A stretch of DNA of 43,716 nt from a virus. The first letter of the stretch is position 1. Every line of letters begins with the position of its first letter. The position numbers and the translations under genes were made by a program. This document shows, one piece after another, positions 1 through 7,661 of the stretch. The stretch covers positions 1-43,716 of the IMG/VR virus record IMGVR_UViG_3300032223_000299; one strand, 5' to 3'. The notes beneath the pieces were generated by a model. The model had not been told where the DNA came from. It made no database searches and was given only the letters and a program-made list of their open reading frames with translations.

Positions 1-1
1 T

Positions 2-922
2 GCGTTTAAAAAAGTTGAATCCAAAATTGAAAGCAAGATATCCCAAGTGGGAACAGATAGAGAATTCTATGAACACAATGCTGATTGCCCAACGTGTAGG
101 CAGGCCATTACCTTGGAGTCTAAAGAACGGCACTTGGGCGATCTACTATCAAAACAGCAGGAACTTGCTAGTGGTCTGACAGAACTTCAAGCAAAGATAG
201 CAGAGCATGAAACTCTGTTGTTATCGATGCGTGAACAAGAAAAAGAATTATCAAATGTTCGTATTCAATTAGCCACAACACAAACAGGTAAGTCAGGTTT
301 AGAAGCAACGATTACAAAATTAGAAAAGCAGATTGCAGACTTAAATGCACCAGAAGAAAATGCCGATGCAAATGAGTTGGTTGTTTTGCAAGAACAAATC
401 TCAACATCAAAATCTGATTTGAGAGTTTTGATTTTAGAAAAAGCATATTATGATGCTGCATCAACTTTATTAAAAGATACTGGCATCAAGACGAAGATTA
501 TTAAACAATACTTACCAATAATCAATAAACTAGTAAACAAGTACCTTGCTTCGTTAGATTTCTTTGTCAACTTCAATCTTGATGAGTCATTCAAAGAAAC
601 AATTAAGTCACGCCACCGTGATGACTTTAGTTATCATAACTTCTCTGAAGGTGAGAAGCAGCGTATTGATATGGCACTGATGTTGACATGGAGAGCGATA
701 GCAAAACTTAAAAATTCATCCAGTACAAATCTGTTGATATTGGATGAAGTGTTTGATTCAAGCCTAGATACATCAGGTACAGAAGAATTGATGAAGATAC
801 TACACACACTTGATGGGGTAAATCTATTTGTTATTAGTCACAAAGGTGATATACTTCAAGATAAATTTGCAAACACAATCAGATTTGAGAAAGTTAAAAA
901 CTTTTCGAGGATAGTAAAATGA
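2..922 (+). CDS. 46: Recombination endonuclease subunit gp46 (SbcC/Rad50-like), 5'-truncated
   Basis: This is the C-terminal part of the large ATPase subunit of the phage Mre11/Rad50-type complex (gp46/gp47), which resects DNA ends for recombination-dependent replication. The frame is open from base 2, so the true start lies upstream of the window and the GTG at 47 is not the start. Visible are a zinc-hook CPTC motif (bases 86-97), a long Glu/Lys/Gln-rich coiled coil, the ABC signature FSEGEKQR (near base 638), and Walker B with the D-loop (LLILDEVFDSSLD, near base 733). A late H-loop-like segment, FVISHKGD, follows. The stop overlaps the next start (ATGA). Position upstream of gp45-gp44-gp62 matches T4. 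Identification is secure. Confidence 0.95.
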   Translation, partial: AFKKVESKIESKISQVGTDREFYEHNADCPTCRQAITLESKERHLGDLLSKQQELASGLTELQAKIAEHETLLLSMREQEKELSNVRIQLATTQTGKSGLEATITKLEKQIADLNAPEENADANELVVLQEQISTSKSDLRVLILEKAYYDAASTLLKDTGIKTKIIKQYLPIINKLVNKYLASLDFFVNFNLDESFKETIKSRHRDDFSYHNFSEGEKQRIDMALMLTWRAIAKLKNSSSTNLLILDEVFDSSLDTSGTEELMKILHTLDGVNLFVISHKGDILQDKFANTIRFEKVKNFSRIVK

Positions 923-1095
923 CAGAGATAAGCGGTCACATGGACAAGGGTCGTAAAGCAGTTGTGTATCTAGATGAAGATGCCAAGAAATATGTAGTAA
1001 AATGTACGGATACTTTTGGTGTAAATTATTCGTCAACTTTTATAACTTTACATGCAGCAGAAGATTTTGCTGAAGAATGGGTGCTAAACAAATGA
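919..1095 (+). CDS. Small hypothetical protein, 58 aa
   Basis: This short open frame begins with an ATG overlapping the gp46 stop (ATGA) and ends with a TGA overlapping the deformylase ATG. It fills the 170-base space exactly and reads as a translationally coupled gene. The product starts MTEISGHMDKGRKAVVYLDE and is mixed alpha/beta in character, with many Asp/Glu/Lys and no membrane segment or signal peptide. I do not recognise the family. The support is the double ATGA coupling and the absence of any other gene in the interval. Confidence 0.65.
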   Translation: MTEISGHMDKGRKAVVYLDEDAKKYVVKCTDTFGVNYSSTFITLHAAEDFAEEWVLNK

Positions 1096-1685
1096 GTGAA
1101 ATTCTAACAATCGATACCTCAGCCGGTATACAATCAACAGAGAAACTTGATCCTTTACCAATATATGGTGAAAATTATCCTTTATTGCTTACAGTGATGC
1201 CAGAATATACAGGGGGATTTCCTAACCCCGCATTAGTTACTTTAGCTAAACGATTAAAGATGACGATGAAATTGTATGCAGGTTTGGGTTTGTCGGCTAA
1301 TCAATGTGGGGTATCTGAACGAATGTTTGTTCTCGGTACAGATGAATTTCAACTTGTTTGTATTAACCCTAAGGTAGTAAAGAGTTCGGATAACTTGACC
1401 AAGATCAAAGAAGGTTGTCTTTCCTATCCAGGCTTATTCCTAAATATTGACAGACCAGAGTGGATCGAGATAGAATATCTAGATGAACATGGTGCAGTTA
1501 AAGAAGGTAGACTTGAGGGTATTAGTGCCCGATGTTTCTTACATGAGCTTGACCATTTGAACGGAGTGAGATATACTGATTATATTAAACCTGTTGCATT
1601 ACAAATGGCAAGAAAGAAGCAAACGAAGATAATTAAATCTATTGCAAGGAAAGCAAAAAATGAAAGATTGGCAACACGGGTATGA
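1092..1685 (+). CDS. def: Peptide deformylase
   Basis: This enzyme removes the N-formyl group from nascent polypeptides. All three metalloprotease motifs are present: GLGLSANQ (residues 64-71), EGCLS (107-111, metal-binding Cys109) and HELDHLNG (141-148, two His ligands and the catalytic Glu). At 197 aa it is the length of a normal single-domain deformylase. I chose the ATG at 1092, which overlaps the upstream stop, over an in-frame ATG at 1077 that would lie inside the preceding gene. Deformylases are known auxiliary genes of T4-like marine phages. The role inferred here is keeping up with high phage translation, by boosting or replacing host deformylase. Confidence 0.93.
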   Translation: MSEILTIDTSAGIQSTEKLDPLPIYGENYPLLLTVMPEYTGGFPNPALVTLAKRLKMTMKLYAGLGLSANQCGVSERMFVLGTDEFQLVCINPKVVKSSDNLTKIKEGCLSYPGLFLNIDRPEWIEIEYLDEHGAVKEGRLEGISARCFLHELDHLNGVRYTDYIKPVALQMARKKQTKIIKSIARKAKNERLATRV

Positions 1686-2754
1686 ACTTGAGTATCTTAA
1701 AGGACTAGCAGCCAAATATGATCATTATAATTCGTTTACCTATTCACCATTTGCACAGGTAAAGAAAAATAATATTGCAGAAGGTCTGCATAAAAAAACA
1801 CTCTATCATTTATGGGGTAATACTTTACTCAGTATCAAACATGTAAAAGCAAAAGGCAACATCACCATGCATGGCGACACTGTAATTGGTGTCAAGCAAA
1901 AAGGTGATGTTGTTTTTTCTGATATGGTTGGTGATCCAAAATATCTAGAACTTGAAATTAAAAAGTATAATCAAGATGCTTGGATGTATGTTTGGGCTGA
2001 AGATAAGTTAATGAATGACTTTGCAGTTAGTTTAAATTTCTGTAAAATAGGTCCAAAGATTACTACGTTTGGTGAAATGTATATGATTTATTACCGTGGT
2101 AAGCCAAGACAGTTTCCAAAGTTTGATATTGCTGAGTTACAAAGTATCTGCAAATTGTCTGATGTTGATTTGAAACTAATCAATAAGATTCATGATAAGT
2201 TAAATCTTTTACCTGAGTTCACCAATCACTATTCAAATTATAACAAAGGCAAATCATGGTCTGCGTTATCTCTGCGTGGTTATACTGATGACCCATCATT
2301 CATCACTAAGCCAATTGAGATGAGTGACAAATGGAAAGAAGAAAACAAAGAGATAGATTTTTGTTTGCAAGATACACCTTTGTTTGAACACTTTCCAGAA
2401 GTTCGTGAGTTGTTGAAACCTTTCGGGCAGACGTTACATCGTGTACGTTTTATGAGACTGAAACCAGGCGGTGGTGAACTAGAACGACATACCGATCAAG
2501 TTGACCCAGACTCAGGTGGTTCAATAGGTAAACTTGCACGACTTCATTTCCCCATTAAGACCAACAAAGATGTTATATTCACTGTATGTCATACTGATGG
2601 TACAGAAAGAAAAGTGCATATGAAAGAAGGTGAATGTTGGTTTTTAGATACCCGCAAACCACATCAAGCAATCAATGGTGGTACCGAAGAAAGAATCCAT
2701 TTAGTAGTTGATGTATTGACAGAGAAAGATTTACATGATAGAATTACTAAGTGA
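1660..2754 (+). CDS. 2-oxoglutarate/Fe(II) oxygenase, aspartyl/asparaginyl beta-hydroxylase-like
   Basis: The C-terminal third carries the double-stranded beta-helix facial triad of the Asp/Asn hydroxylase family: H277-T-D279, then the distal His335 in KPHQAINGG and the 2OG-binding Arg in ERIHLVVD shortly after. The first ~200 residues match no family I recognise and may give substrate specificity. The ATG at 1660 is preferred over the upstream TTG at 1642 because AGGA lies 9 bases upstream. The gene overlaps the deformylase end and the next start. It sits directly before a PLP-like enzyme and a DNA methyltransferase, so the substrate could be DNA, a protein or a small molecule. The substrate is unknown. 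Confidence 0.82.
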   Translation: MKDWQHGYELEYLKGLAAKYDHYNSFTYSPFAQVKKNNIAEGLHKKTLYHLWGNTLLSIKHVKAKGNITMHGDTVIGVKQKGDVVFSDMVGDPKYLELEIKKYNQDAWMYVWAEDKLMNDFAVSLNFCKIGPKITTFGEMYMIYYRGKPRQFPKFDIAELQSICKLSDVDLKLINKIHDKLNLLPEFTNHYSNYNKGKSWSALSLRGYTDDPSFITKPIEMSDKWKEENKEIDFCLQDTPLFEHFPEVRELLKPFGQTLHRVRFMRLKPGGGELERHTDQVDPDSGGSIGKLARLHFPIKTNKDVIFTVCHTDGTERKVHMKEGECWFLDTRKPHQAINGGTEERIHLVVDVLTEKDLHDRITK

Positions 2755-3472
2755 TTGGGAAGACCCTAATCCAAAACCGATTATTGAAATGCATAATGGG
2801 TTCTATATTGTGCGTGATGATTTATTAGAGTATGGAAGCAAAAGCAGATTCATTGATTACCTGATTAAAAGTGAAGGCAATGAGTGGGTATTTGGTGGTG
2901 CAAATAAAGTCGGTTGGGGTCCAATATCACTGACGTATGTTTGCAATCTATACAATAAAAAAGCAACATTCTTTATGGCTAAAAGAAAAGAACCCACTTG
3001 GCATCAACAAAAAGTTTTAGATATGGGTGGAACAATTCATTGGGTTGATAATGGAATGTTGAATGTAACAAAAGCAAAAGCACGTAAGTATTATGAAGAA
3101 GACCCAACGAATCGCAGAGTATTACCTTTAGGCTTAGAACATCCTTCAGTGTTAGCATCAATCGTTAAGGTTGCAAAAGGTCTAGAAGTAAAGCCAACAG
3201 AGATTTGGACAGTAGCATCGAGTGGTACACTAAACAGAGGATTGCAATTGGCGTTTCCTGAACTGCCAGTGTATGCTGTTGAGATTGGTCACAAGATGAG
3301 TGATTATGAAAAAGGTCGTGCAGTAACTATGCGTTCACCTTACAAGTATGATCAAGCAATTAAAGAAGAAGAAGCCCCACCATATCCATCAGAGAAATAC
3401 TATGATGCAAAGATATGGCCATTTGTTATTGAACACGCCAAACCTGGCGCACTAATTTGGAATGTTGCATGA
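2735..3472 (+). CDS. Probable PLP-dependent fold-type II (ACC deaminase-like) enzyme
   Basis: The 245-aa product resembles the tryptophan-synthase-beta/ACC-deaminase fold. An early YGSKSRFIDYL segment resembles the GNKxRKLEYL stretch carrying the PLP-binding Lys. VFGGANKVGWGPISLTYVC sits where the GG-QSNHAR substrate loop lies in that family. ASSGTLNRG resembles the Gly/Ser/Thr phosphate-binding loop. It is shorter than ordinary ACC deaminases (about 330 aa). It overlaps the oxygenase before it and the methyltransferase after it, so the three are probably co-translated. Fold assignment is by motif resemblance only, and the reaction is unknown. Confidence 0.45.
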   Translation: MIELLSDWEDPNPKPIIEMHNGFYIVRDDLLEYGSKSRFIDYLIKSEGNEWVFGGANKVGWGPISLTYVCNLYNKKATFFMAKRKEPTWHQQKVLDMGGTIHWVDNGMLNVTKAKARKYYEEDPTNRRVLPLGLEHPSVLASIVKVAKGLEVKPTEIWTVASSGTLNRGLQLAFPELPVYAVEIGHKMSDYEKGRAVTMRSPYKYDQAIKEEEAPPYPSEKYYDAKIWPFVIEHAKPGALIWNVA

Positions 3473-5037
3473 ATTATTTTTACGAAAAAAATACCGAACT
3501 TCTTAACTCTGAAGTAAACAAAAAGTTTGAAGAAGTCTTAGCGATGACCAAAGACGAATTTCGTCAATGGGTTATTGACTTGCGTAAGACTGTTGTTTAT
3601 CTTTGGGATGAGAAAGGCAACCCACCACGTGTAGGATATAACGAACATGAAATCGTTGATCAGTTCAATGAGATGACTTCGTTTCCAGTTTGGAAGTTCG
3701 AAGTAGAAGATGAACTCACTGGTGAGAAAGATGTTATTCGTAATACAAGTGTAGTTGGTAATGCTGTCAATCAATGGTTCCCTACCATGATGAAAACACG
3801 CATCAACTATACTAAAGATGTAAACAAAGGCAAATCAATTTATGATTATTTTGCTAAAGATGAATTGCTGGACACATTCGTCACTTATGCTACCCGTCAT
3901 TTCAAGCGTGATTCATTCTATCACTACTCGACACCAGTACAAGTTGGTCAGACACTAGAAATTGGTTCGTTGCGTTTTCAGCCACAGACTGCACAAGAAT
4001 TCTTTGATTGGTTTGAACTTAATGCAAGAGAATATGATACACATGATTATTGGCTTGATGCTACTGAAGAAGATAAAGAGTACACTGGCTACAATGAAGA
4101 ATTGAAGAACAAAAAATATCTCATGATTAAACGTGAAGATATTCAGAACGTTCCACACAGTTGTTTGACTAATCTTGATCACAAAGAAGGTAACACAATC
4201 TTTAGAATTCGTTTGTATGAGAAAGGGCAAAAACTATTTCCTATTGGTTTGAAAGCATTCCGTGTTTCATTCTGTCAATATGCAGTGAACTTTCCACCAC
4301 TGACTGCAAAGTATTTGTATGAAAAATTTACTGAATCATTTAAAGATCAAGAGCAGATAAACATCTACGATCCATCATCTGGTTGGGGTGGTAGACTATT
4401 GGGTGCAATGTCTGTTAGTGATGAACGCAATATTCATTACATCGGCACCGATCCAAATACAGATCATAACACACACGATGGAAGAACAAAGTACCATGAA
4501 TTCGCAGACTTTTTTAATACAAAGACTTACCGAGCAACTGGATTGTTTCCTAAGACACACACATACGAAATTTTTCAACATGGTTCCGAAGAGATATCTA
4601 ACGATCCAAAATTTCAAAAGTATAAAGGTAAGATTGATTTAATCTTTACTTCTCCTCCTTACTTTGCAAAAGAAGCATACTCAGAAGATGATGCACAATC
4701 ATATAAGAAGTTTTCTCAATATGATTTGTGGCGTGATGGATTCTTACGTAAGACACTAGAAACTTGTGTTGAGTATTTAAGAAACGACCGCTATCTACTT
4801 TGGAATATTGCTGATGCAGTTTTTGATGGTGACATGCTACCATTAGAACAGGACTCAATCGATATACTAGAAAGTTTAGGCATGGTATATAAGGGCAAGT
4901 TGAAAATGTCTTTAGCACAAATGCCTGGCGGTAATCGTATAGATACTGAGACTGGTCTACCGAAAGCCAAGAACTTTTGCAAGGTCAACGGCATGTGGCT
5001 CAAATACGAACCCATCTTTGTGTTTCATAAAAGATAA
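3469..5037 (+). CDS. DNA methyltransferase, TSPPY type
   Basis: This is an amino-methyltransferase of the N6-adenine/N4-cytosine kind. The SAM-binding motif I is DPSSGWGG (residues 301-308), followed by IHYIGTDPN, and catalytic motif IV is TSPPY (394-398). Motif I precedes motif IV, unlike the beta-class order. Roughly 290 N-terminal residues precede the catalytic domain and are unassigned; they may hold target recognition. The start is the ATG at 3469 overlapping the previous stop (ATGA), not the in-frame TTG 12 bases upstream. No partner restriction enzyme is adjacent. A host-restriction-evasion role, or a step in base hypermodification with the two upstream enzymes, is inferred. Confidence 0.82.
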   Translation: MNYFYEKNTELLNSEVNKKFEEVLAMTKDEFRQWVIDLRKTVVYLWDEKGNPPRVGYNEHEIVDQFNEMTSFPVWKFEVEDELTGEKDVIRNTSVVGNAVNQWFPTMMKTRINYTKDVNKGKSIYDYFAKDELLDTFVTYATRHFKRDSFYHYSTPVQVGQTLEIGSLRFQPQTAQEFFDWFELNAREYDTHDYWLDATEEDKEYTGYNEELKNKKYLMIKREDIQNVPHSCLTNLDHKEGNTIFRIRLYEKGQKLFPIGLKAFRVSFCQYAVNFPPLTAKYLYEKFTESFKDQEQINIYDPSSGWGGRLLGAMSVSDERNIHYIGTDPNTDHNTHDGRTKYHEFADFFNTKTYRATGLFPKTHTYEIFQHGSEEISNDPKFQKYKGKIDLIFTSPPYFAKEAYSEDDAQSYKKFSQYDLWRDGFLRKTLETCVEYLRNDRYLLWNIADAVFDGDMLPLEQDSIDILESLGMVYKGKLKMSLAQMPGGNRIDTETGLPKAKNFCKVNGMWLKYEPIFVFHKR

Positions 5038-5040
5038 CGC

Positions 5041-5069
5041 TTGACAAACTTCCGCACCTATGAGATAAT
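5041..5069 (+). promoter_or_regulatory. Sigma70-type promoter
   Basis: TTGACA (5041-5046), a 17-base spacer and GATAAT (5064-5069) form a near-consensus host-type promoter starting four bases after the methyltransferase stop. It would drive the 58-aa gene at 5097 and what follows. Confidence 0.8.
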
Positions 5070-5096
5070 ACGTATATTGATTGATTAGGAGAAGAA

Positions 5097-5273
5097 ATGT
5101 CAAAGTTACAAGACTTAGTTGACAAAAATGAAATGGATTATGAATTTGCTATTCTTGATATCAAGAATGCAATATCTACCTACGGTATAGATATACTGGC
5201 AGAAGTGTTGCCGTCACACCTTATAACCCACTTGACAAACGTGGTTGTTCCTGATACAATGTTAGTTCAATAG
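5097..5273 (+). CDS. Small hypothetical protein, 58 aa
   Basis: This short gene has its own promoter (5041-5069) and a clear Shine-Dalgarno AGGAG six bases upstream of the ATG. The product begins MSKLQDLVDKNEMDYEFAIL and looks helical, with a hydrophobic C-terminal third (SHLITHLTNVVVPDTMLV). It has no recognisable domain. The last part of the gene contains the next promoter (5232-5260), which drives the VWA gene. Family and function are unknown. Gene status rests on the promoter and ribosome binding site. Confidence 0.7.
   Translation: MSKLQDLVDKNEMDYEFAILDIKNAISTYGIDILAEVLPSHLITHLTNVVVPDTMLVQ
5232..5260 (+). promoter_or_regulatory. Sigma70-type promoter for the VWA protein gene
   Basis: TTGACA (5232-5237), a 17-base spacer and TACAAT (5255-5260) lie within the 3' end of the 58-aa gene. 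The transcript would start about 20 bases before the ATG at 5289. The leader carries TTCAATAGTTGATTGGA, which is repeated before the AAA+ gene. Confidence 0.8.
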
Positions 5274-5282
5274 TTGATTGGA
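5266..5282 (+). repeat. Leader repeat, copy 1
   Basis: The 17-base sequence TTCAATAGTTGATTGGA is identical to 7636-7652. Both copies lie between a sigma70 -10 box and the start codon of one member of the CobT/CobS-like gene pair. A related block (AGTTTCAA, then TGGAGTTTA) is found before the gene at 17509. A shared translational or early-transcript control element is inferred. Confidence 0.6.
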
Positions 5283-5288
5283 TATCAA

Positions 5289-7586
5289 ATGAGCAACATT
5301 CAAAATCAAAAGTCTGGTCTAGCCAAACTGCTGGCTACAGAGAATCTTACTATTCAACACCAGAAAATTTCTACCGCAGCATTCGATCCTAAAAATCGAG
5401 TGTTGTACTGTCCCATTTGGAAAAACATGTCCGGCGACCTGTATGATTTGTTGATGGGTCATGAAGTTGGTCATGCATTAGATACCCCTTCCGACGGTTG
5501 GCATGATACAGTCCATGCTATGGGTAAGAACTATAAAGGTTTCTTAAACGTAGTTGAAGATGCACGTATCGAAAAACGCCAGAAGCGCCGTTATCCTGGT
5601 CTACGTTCATCATTCATTAAAGGTTATGATGAATTGATGAAGCGTAATTTCTTCGGCATTCAAGACCGTGATGTTAATACAATGACTTTCATTGACCGCT
5701 TGAATATTTTTTCCAAGTCTGGTTACACAATGCAAATCGCATTCACTGATGATGAATTGGTGATGATTGAAAAAGTTAAAGAGTGTGAAACATGGGATGA
5801 TGTTCTCCGTGTCACCAACGAGATTTGGGAATACTCAAAAGAAGAACAGCAAAAAAATGAATTGCCTGAAGAGTATGATTATCGTGCGGGTCAGTCTGAT
5901 GTTGGTGATGATTCTGAAGAATCTGAAACAGGTCAGAACGAAGGTGATACTGAGACTGACGGCGAAGGTAATGAGCCAGGCAAATCTAAATCTAAACTTG
6001 ATGAAGACGGCGATGAATCAGAAGGTAGCGGTCAAGGTGATGATGATTATGACGGTGACGATGAAGATGAGGATGATGAACTATCCGATATCATCAACCG
6101 CAAAAAAGAATCTGCTGGTACTGATGAGGACTTCGAACCAACTTGTGAAACCGATGACAACTTCCGTCGAAATGAATCATCATTGGTTGCAGCCAAGGCA
6201 CGTGAGTATGTGTATATAAACATACCTACCCCTAATCTGAATCGTATTGTAACACCCGCTAAACGTGTTCAAGAATTATTGACCGAAGCATTCACTGGTC
6301 AAGTTGGTGCTACAGCATATGCCTCCGGTGCTAATGATTTGTATATTGAGTTCCGTAAAAAGAATGAACGTTATATTTCTTTGTTAGCAAAAGAATTTGA
6401 GATGCGTAAAGCAGCATCCAAGTTTGCAAAAGCAAAAGTATCTGAGACTGGTGACATTGACGTAAACAAAATTTACAAGTACCAGATTGACGATAATATT
6501 TTCAAAAAGATTATGCGTGTACCTAAAGGTAAATCACACGGCATGATATTGTTGTTAGATAAATCTGGTTCGATGGCAAACAATTTGAATTCATCATACG
6601 AACAGATTCTTATCCTTGCAATGTTCTGCCGTAAAGTAAATATTCCTTTTACAGCATATGGTTTTGGTAATGCACGTGGTCTACGTGAAATGGATTATCC
6701 GAATGAAAGAAAATCAGATTTTGATGCGGAAGGTCAATATAAACTTGGTTATAGTTCTGATTGCTTTACTGAGAATGTAAAAGATATGCAATGTTCTGAA
6801 GTATATCTTCGTGAGATGATTAATTCTAAAATGAGCAATGCAGAGTTTTCAAAATCAGTAAAGAATATTCTTTGCTTAATGGATGCATGGGCACACCGTT
6901 ACGGTGCAGTAGGTAAGTTCTACCGACCACAATGTGATGCATTGTCGAATACACCGATGACCGAAGCATTGATTGCTATGCAACCTATCATCAAAGAGTT
7001 TCGCCGTGTTAATAATCTTGACATTGTAAATACTACAATCGTTCATGACGGTGATGCCGATGATATCATTTGGTATCACAATAATACCGGTGACAGAAAA
7101 ACTTATTTTTCTACCAATCAACAAAATGTTTTTCTGGTAGACAAGAAAAATAAAGTGCAAGTGAATTTGAGTGCAGGTGAAGATGATGTTCGCCGAGGTA
7201 TCTGTGAGTGGCTTCAGAAAACAACTGGTACTAAAATTGTTGGTTTCTATCTTACAGCAATGCCTAATGCAAAAGCAGCATTGAAGCGCCGTTTGTTTAC
7301 TGATGAATTAAATAAAATTCGTCACGATTATTATCAAGCGGGTGAATTGTTGACAAAGTATGTGAAGCAATTGAAAAAAGAAAAGTATCTTGAATCTAAA
7401 AATGCAGGTTACGATTCTTTCTATATTTTACCTGCTGGTTCTGATTTGTCTGTTGATGATGAATCTTTTGAAGTGACTGGTAAAGTAACTACCTCGACAC
7501 TGACAAAGGCGTTTATGAAATTCAATAAAACCCGACAAATCAACCGTGTGTTAGTTTCAAGATTCATAACACAGATAGCAGTTTGA
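5289..7586 (+). CDS. CobT-like VWA-domain protein with HExxH motif
   Basis: The 765-aa protein has an N-terminal zinc-metallopeptidase-like motif HEVGH (residues 58-62), with a downstream NVVEDARIEK segment able to supply the third ligand. A very acidic Asp/Glu/Ser/Gly linker spans about residues 200-285. The C-terminal von Willebrand A domain has a MIDAS motif DKSGSM (424-429). This layout resembles the cobaltochelatase CobT subunit, and with the AAA+ gene downstream it forms a MoxR-VWA pair. No cobalamin gene is nearby, so remodelling of a phage or host complex is a better inference than cobalt chelation. The ATG at 5289 is chosen over the upstream TTG at 5274; the ribosome site (TTGGAT) is weak. 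Confidence 0.82.
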   Translation: MSNIQNQKSGLAKLLATENLTIQHQKISTAAFDPKNRVLYCPIWKNMSGDLYDLLMGHEVGHALDTPSDGWHDTVHAMGKNYKGFLNVVEDARIEKRQKRRYPGLRSSFIKGYDELMKRNFFGIQDRDVNTMTFIDRLNIFSKSGYTMQIAFTDDELVMIEKVKECETWDDVLRVTNEIWEYSKEEQQKNELPEEYDYRAGQSDVGDDSEESETGQNEGDTETDGEGNEPGKSKSKLDEDGDESEGSGQGDDDYDGDDEDEDDELSDIINRKKESAGTDEDFEPTCETDDNFRRNESSLVAAKAREYVYINIPTPNLNRIVTPAKRVQELLTEAFTGQVGATAYASGANDLYIEFRKKNERYISLLAKEFEMRKAASKFAKAKVSETGDIDVNKIYKYQIDDNIFKKIMRVPKGKSHGMILLLDKSGSMANNLNSSYEQILILAMFCRKVNIPFTAYGFGNARGLREMDYPNERKSDFDAEGQYKLGYSSDCFTENVKDMQCSEVYLREMINSKMSNAEFSKSVKNILCLMDAWAHRYGAVGKFYRPQCDALSNTPMTEALIAMQPIIKEFRRVNNLDIVNTTIVHDGDADDIIWYHNNTGDRKTYFSTNQQNVFLVDKKNKVQVNLSAGEDDVRRGICEWLQKTTGTKIVGFYLTAMPNAKAALKRRLFTDELNKIRHDYYQAGELLTKYVKQLKKEKYLESKNAGYDSFYILPAGSDLSVDDESFEVTGKVTTSTLTKAFMKFNKTRQINRVLVSRFITQIAV

Positions 7587-7589
7587 TAA

Positions 7590-7620
7590 GTAACTGGTCG
7601 CTTGACAAACGACCGGTTAC
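7590..7620 (+). terminator. Hairpin after the VWA gene, overlapping a promoter
   Basis: An 11-base inverted repeat, GTAACTGGTCG (7590-7600) with CGACCGGTTAC (7610-7620), has one G:U pair and a 9-base loop and is followed by CTTTT. It reads as an intrinsic terminator of the upstream unit. The loop contains the -35 box of the next promoter. Confidence 0.6.
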
Positions 7621-7630
7621 CTTTTATAAT
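7602..7630 (+). promoter_or_regulatory. Perfect consensus sigma70 promoter for the AAA+ gene
   Basis: TTGACA (7602-7607), 17 bases, then TATAAT (7625-7630) is an exact match to consensus. The -35 lies in the loop of the hairpin at 7590-7620 and the right arm of that hairpin fills the spacer. Confidence 0.9.
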
Positions 7631-7635
7631 GAAGT

Positions 7636-7652
7636 TTCAATAGTTGATTGGA
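7636..7652 (+). repeat. Leader repeat, copy 2
   Basis: Identical to 5266-5282. Its last bases (TTGGA) run into the ribosome binding site GGAG of the AAA+ gene, so anything pairing with this block would affect initiation. Confidence 0.6.
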
Positions 7653-7661
7653 GTTTATATT

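Noticed and set aside
5767-6219. 150-aa Lys/Met-rich frame overlapping the VWA gene
   Set aside because: It is the shifted reading of the acidic GAT/GAA linker; no ribosome site, and the main frame has clear domains on both sides.
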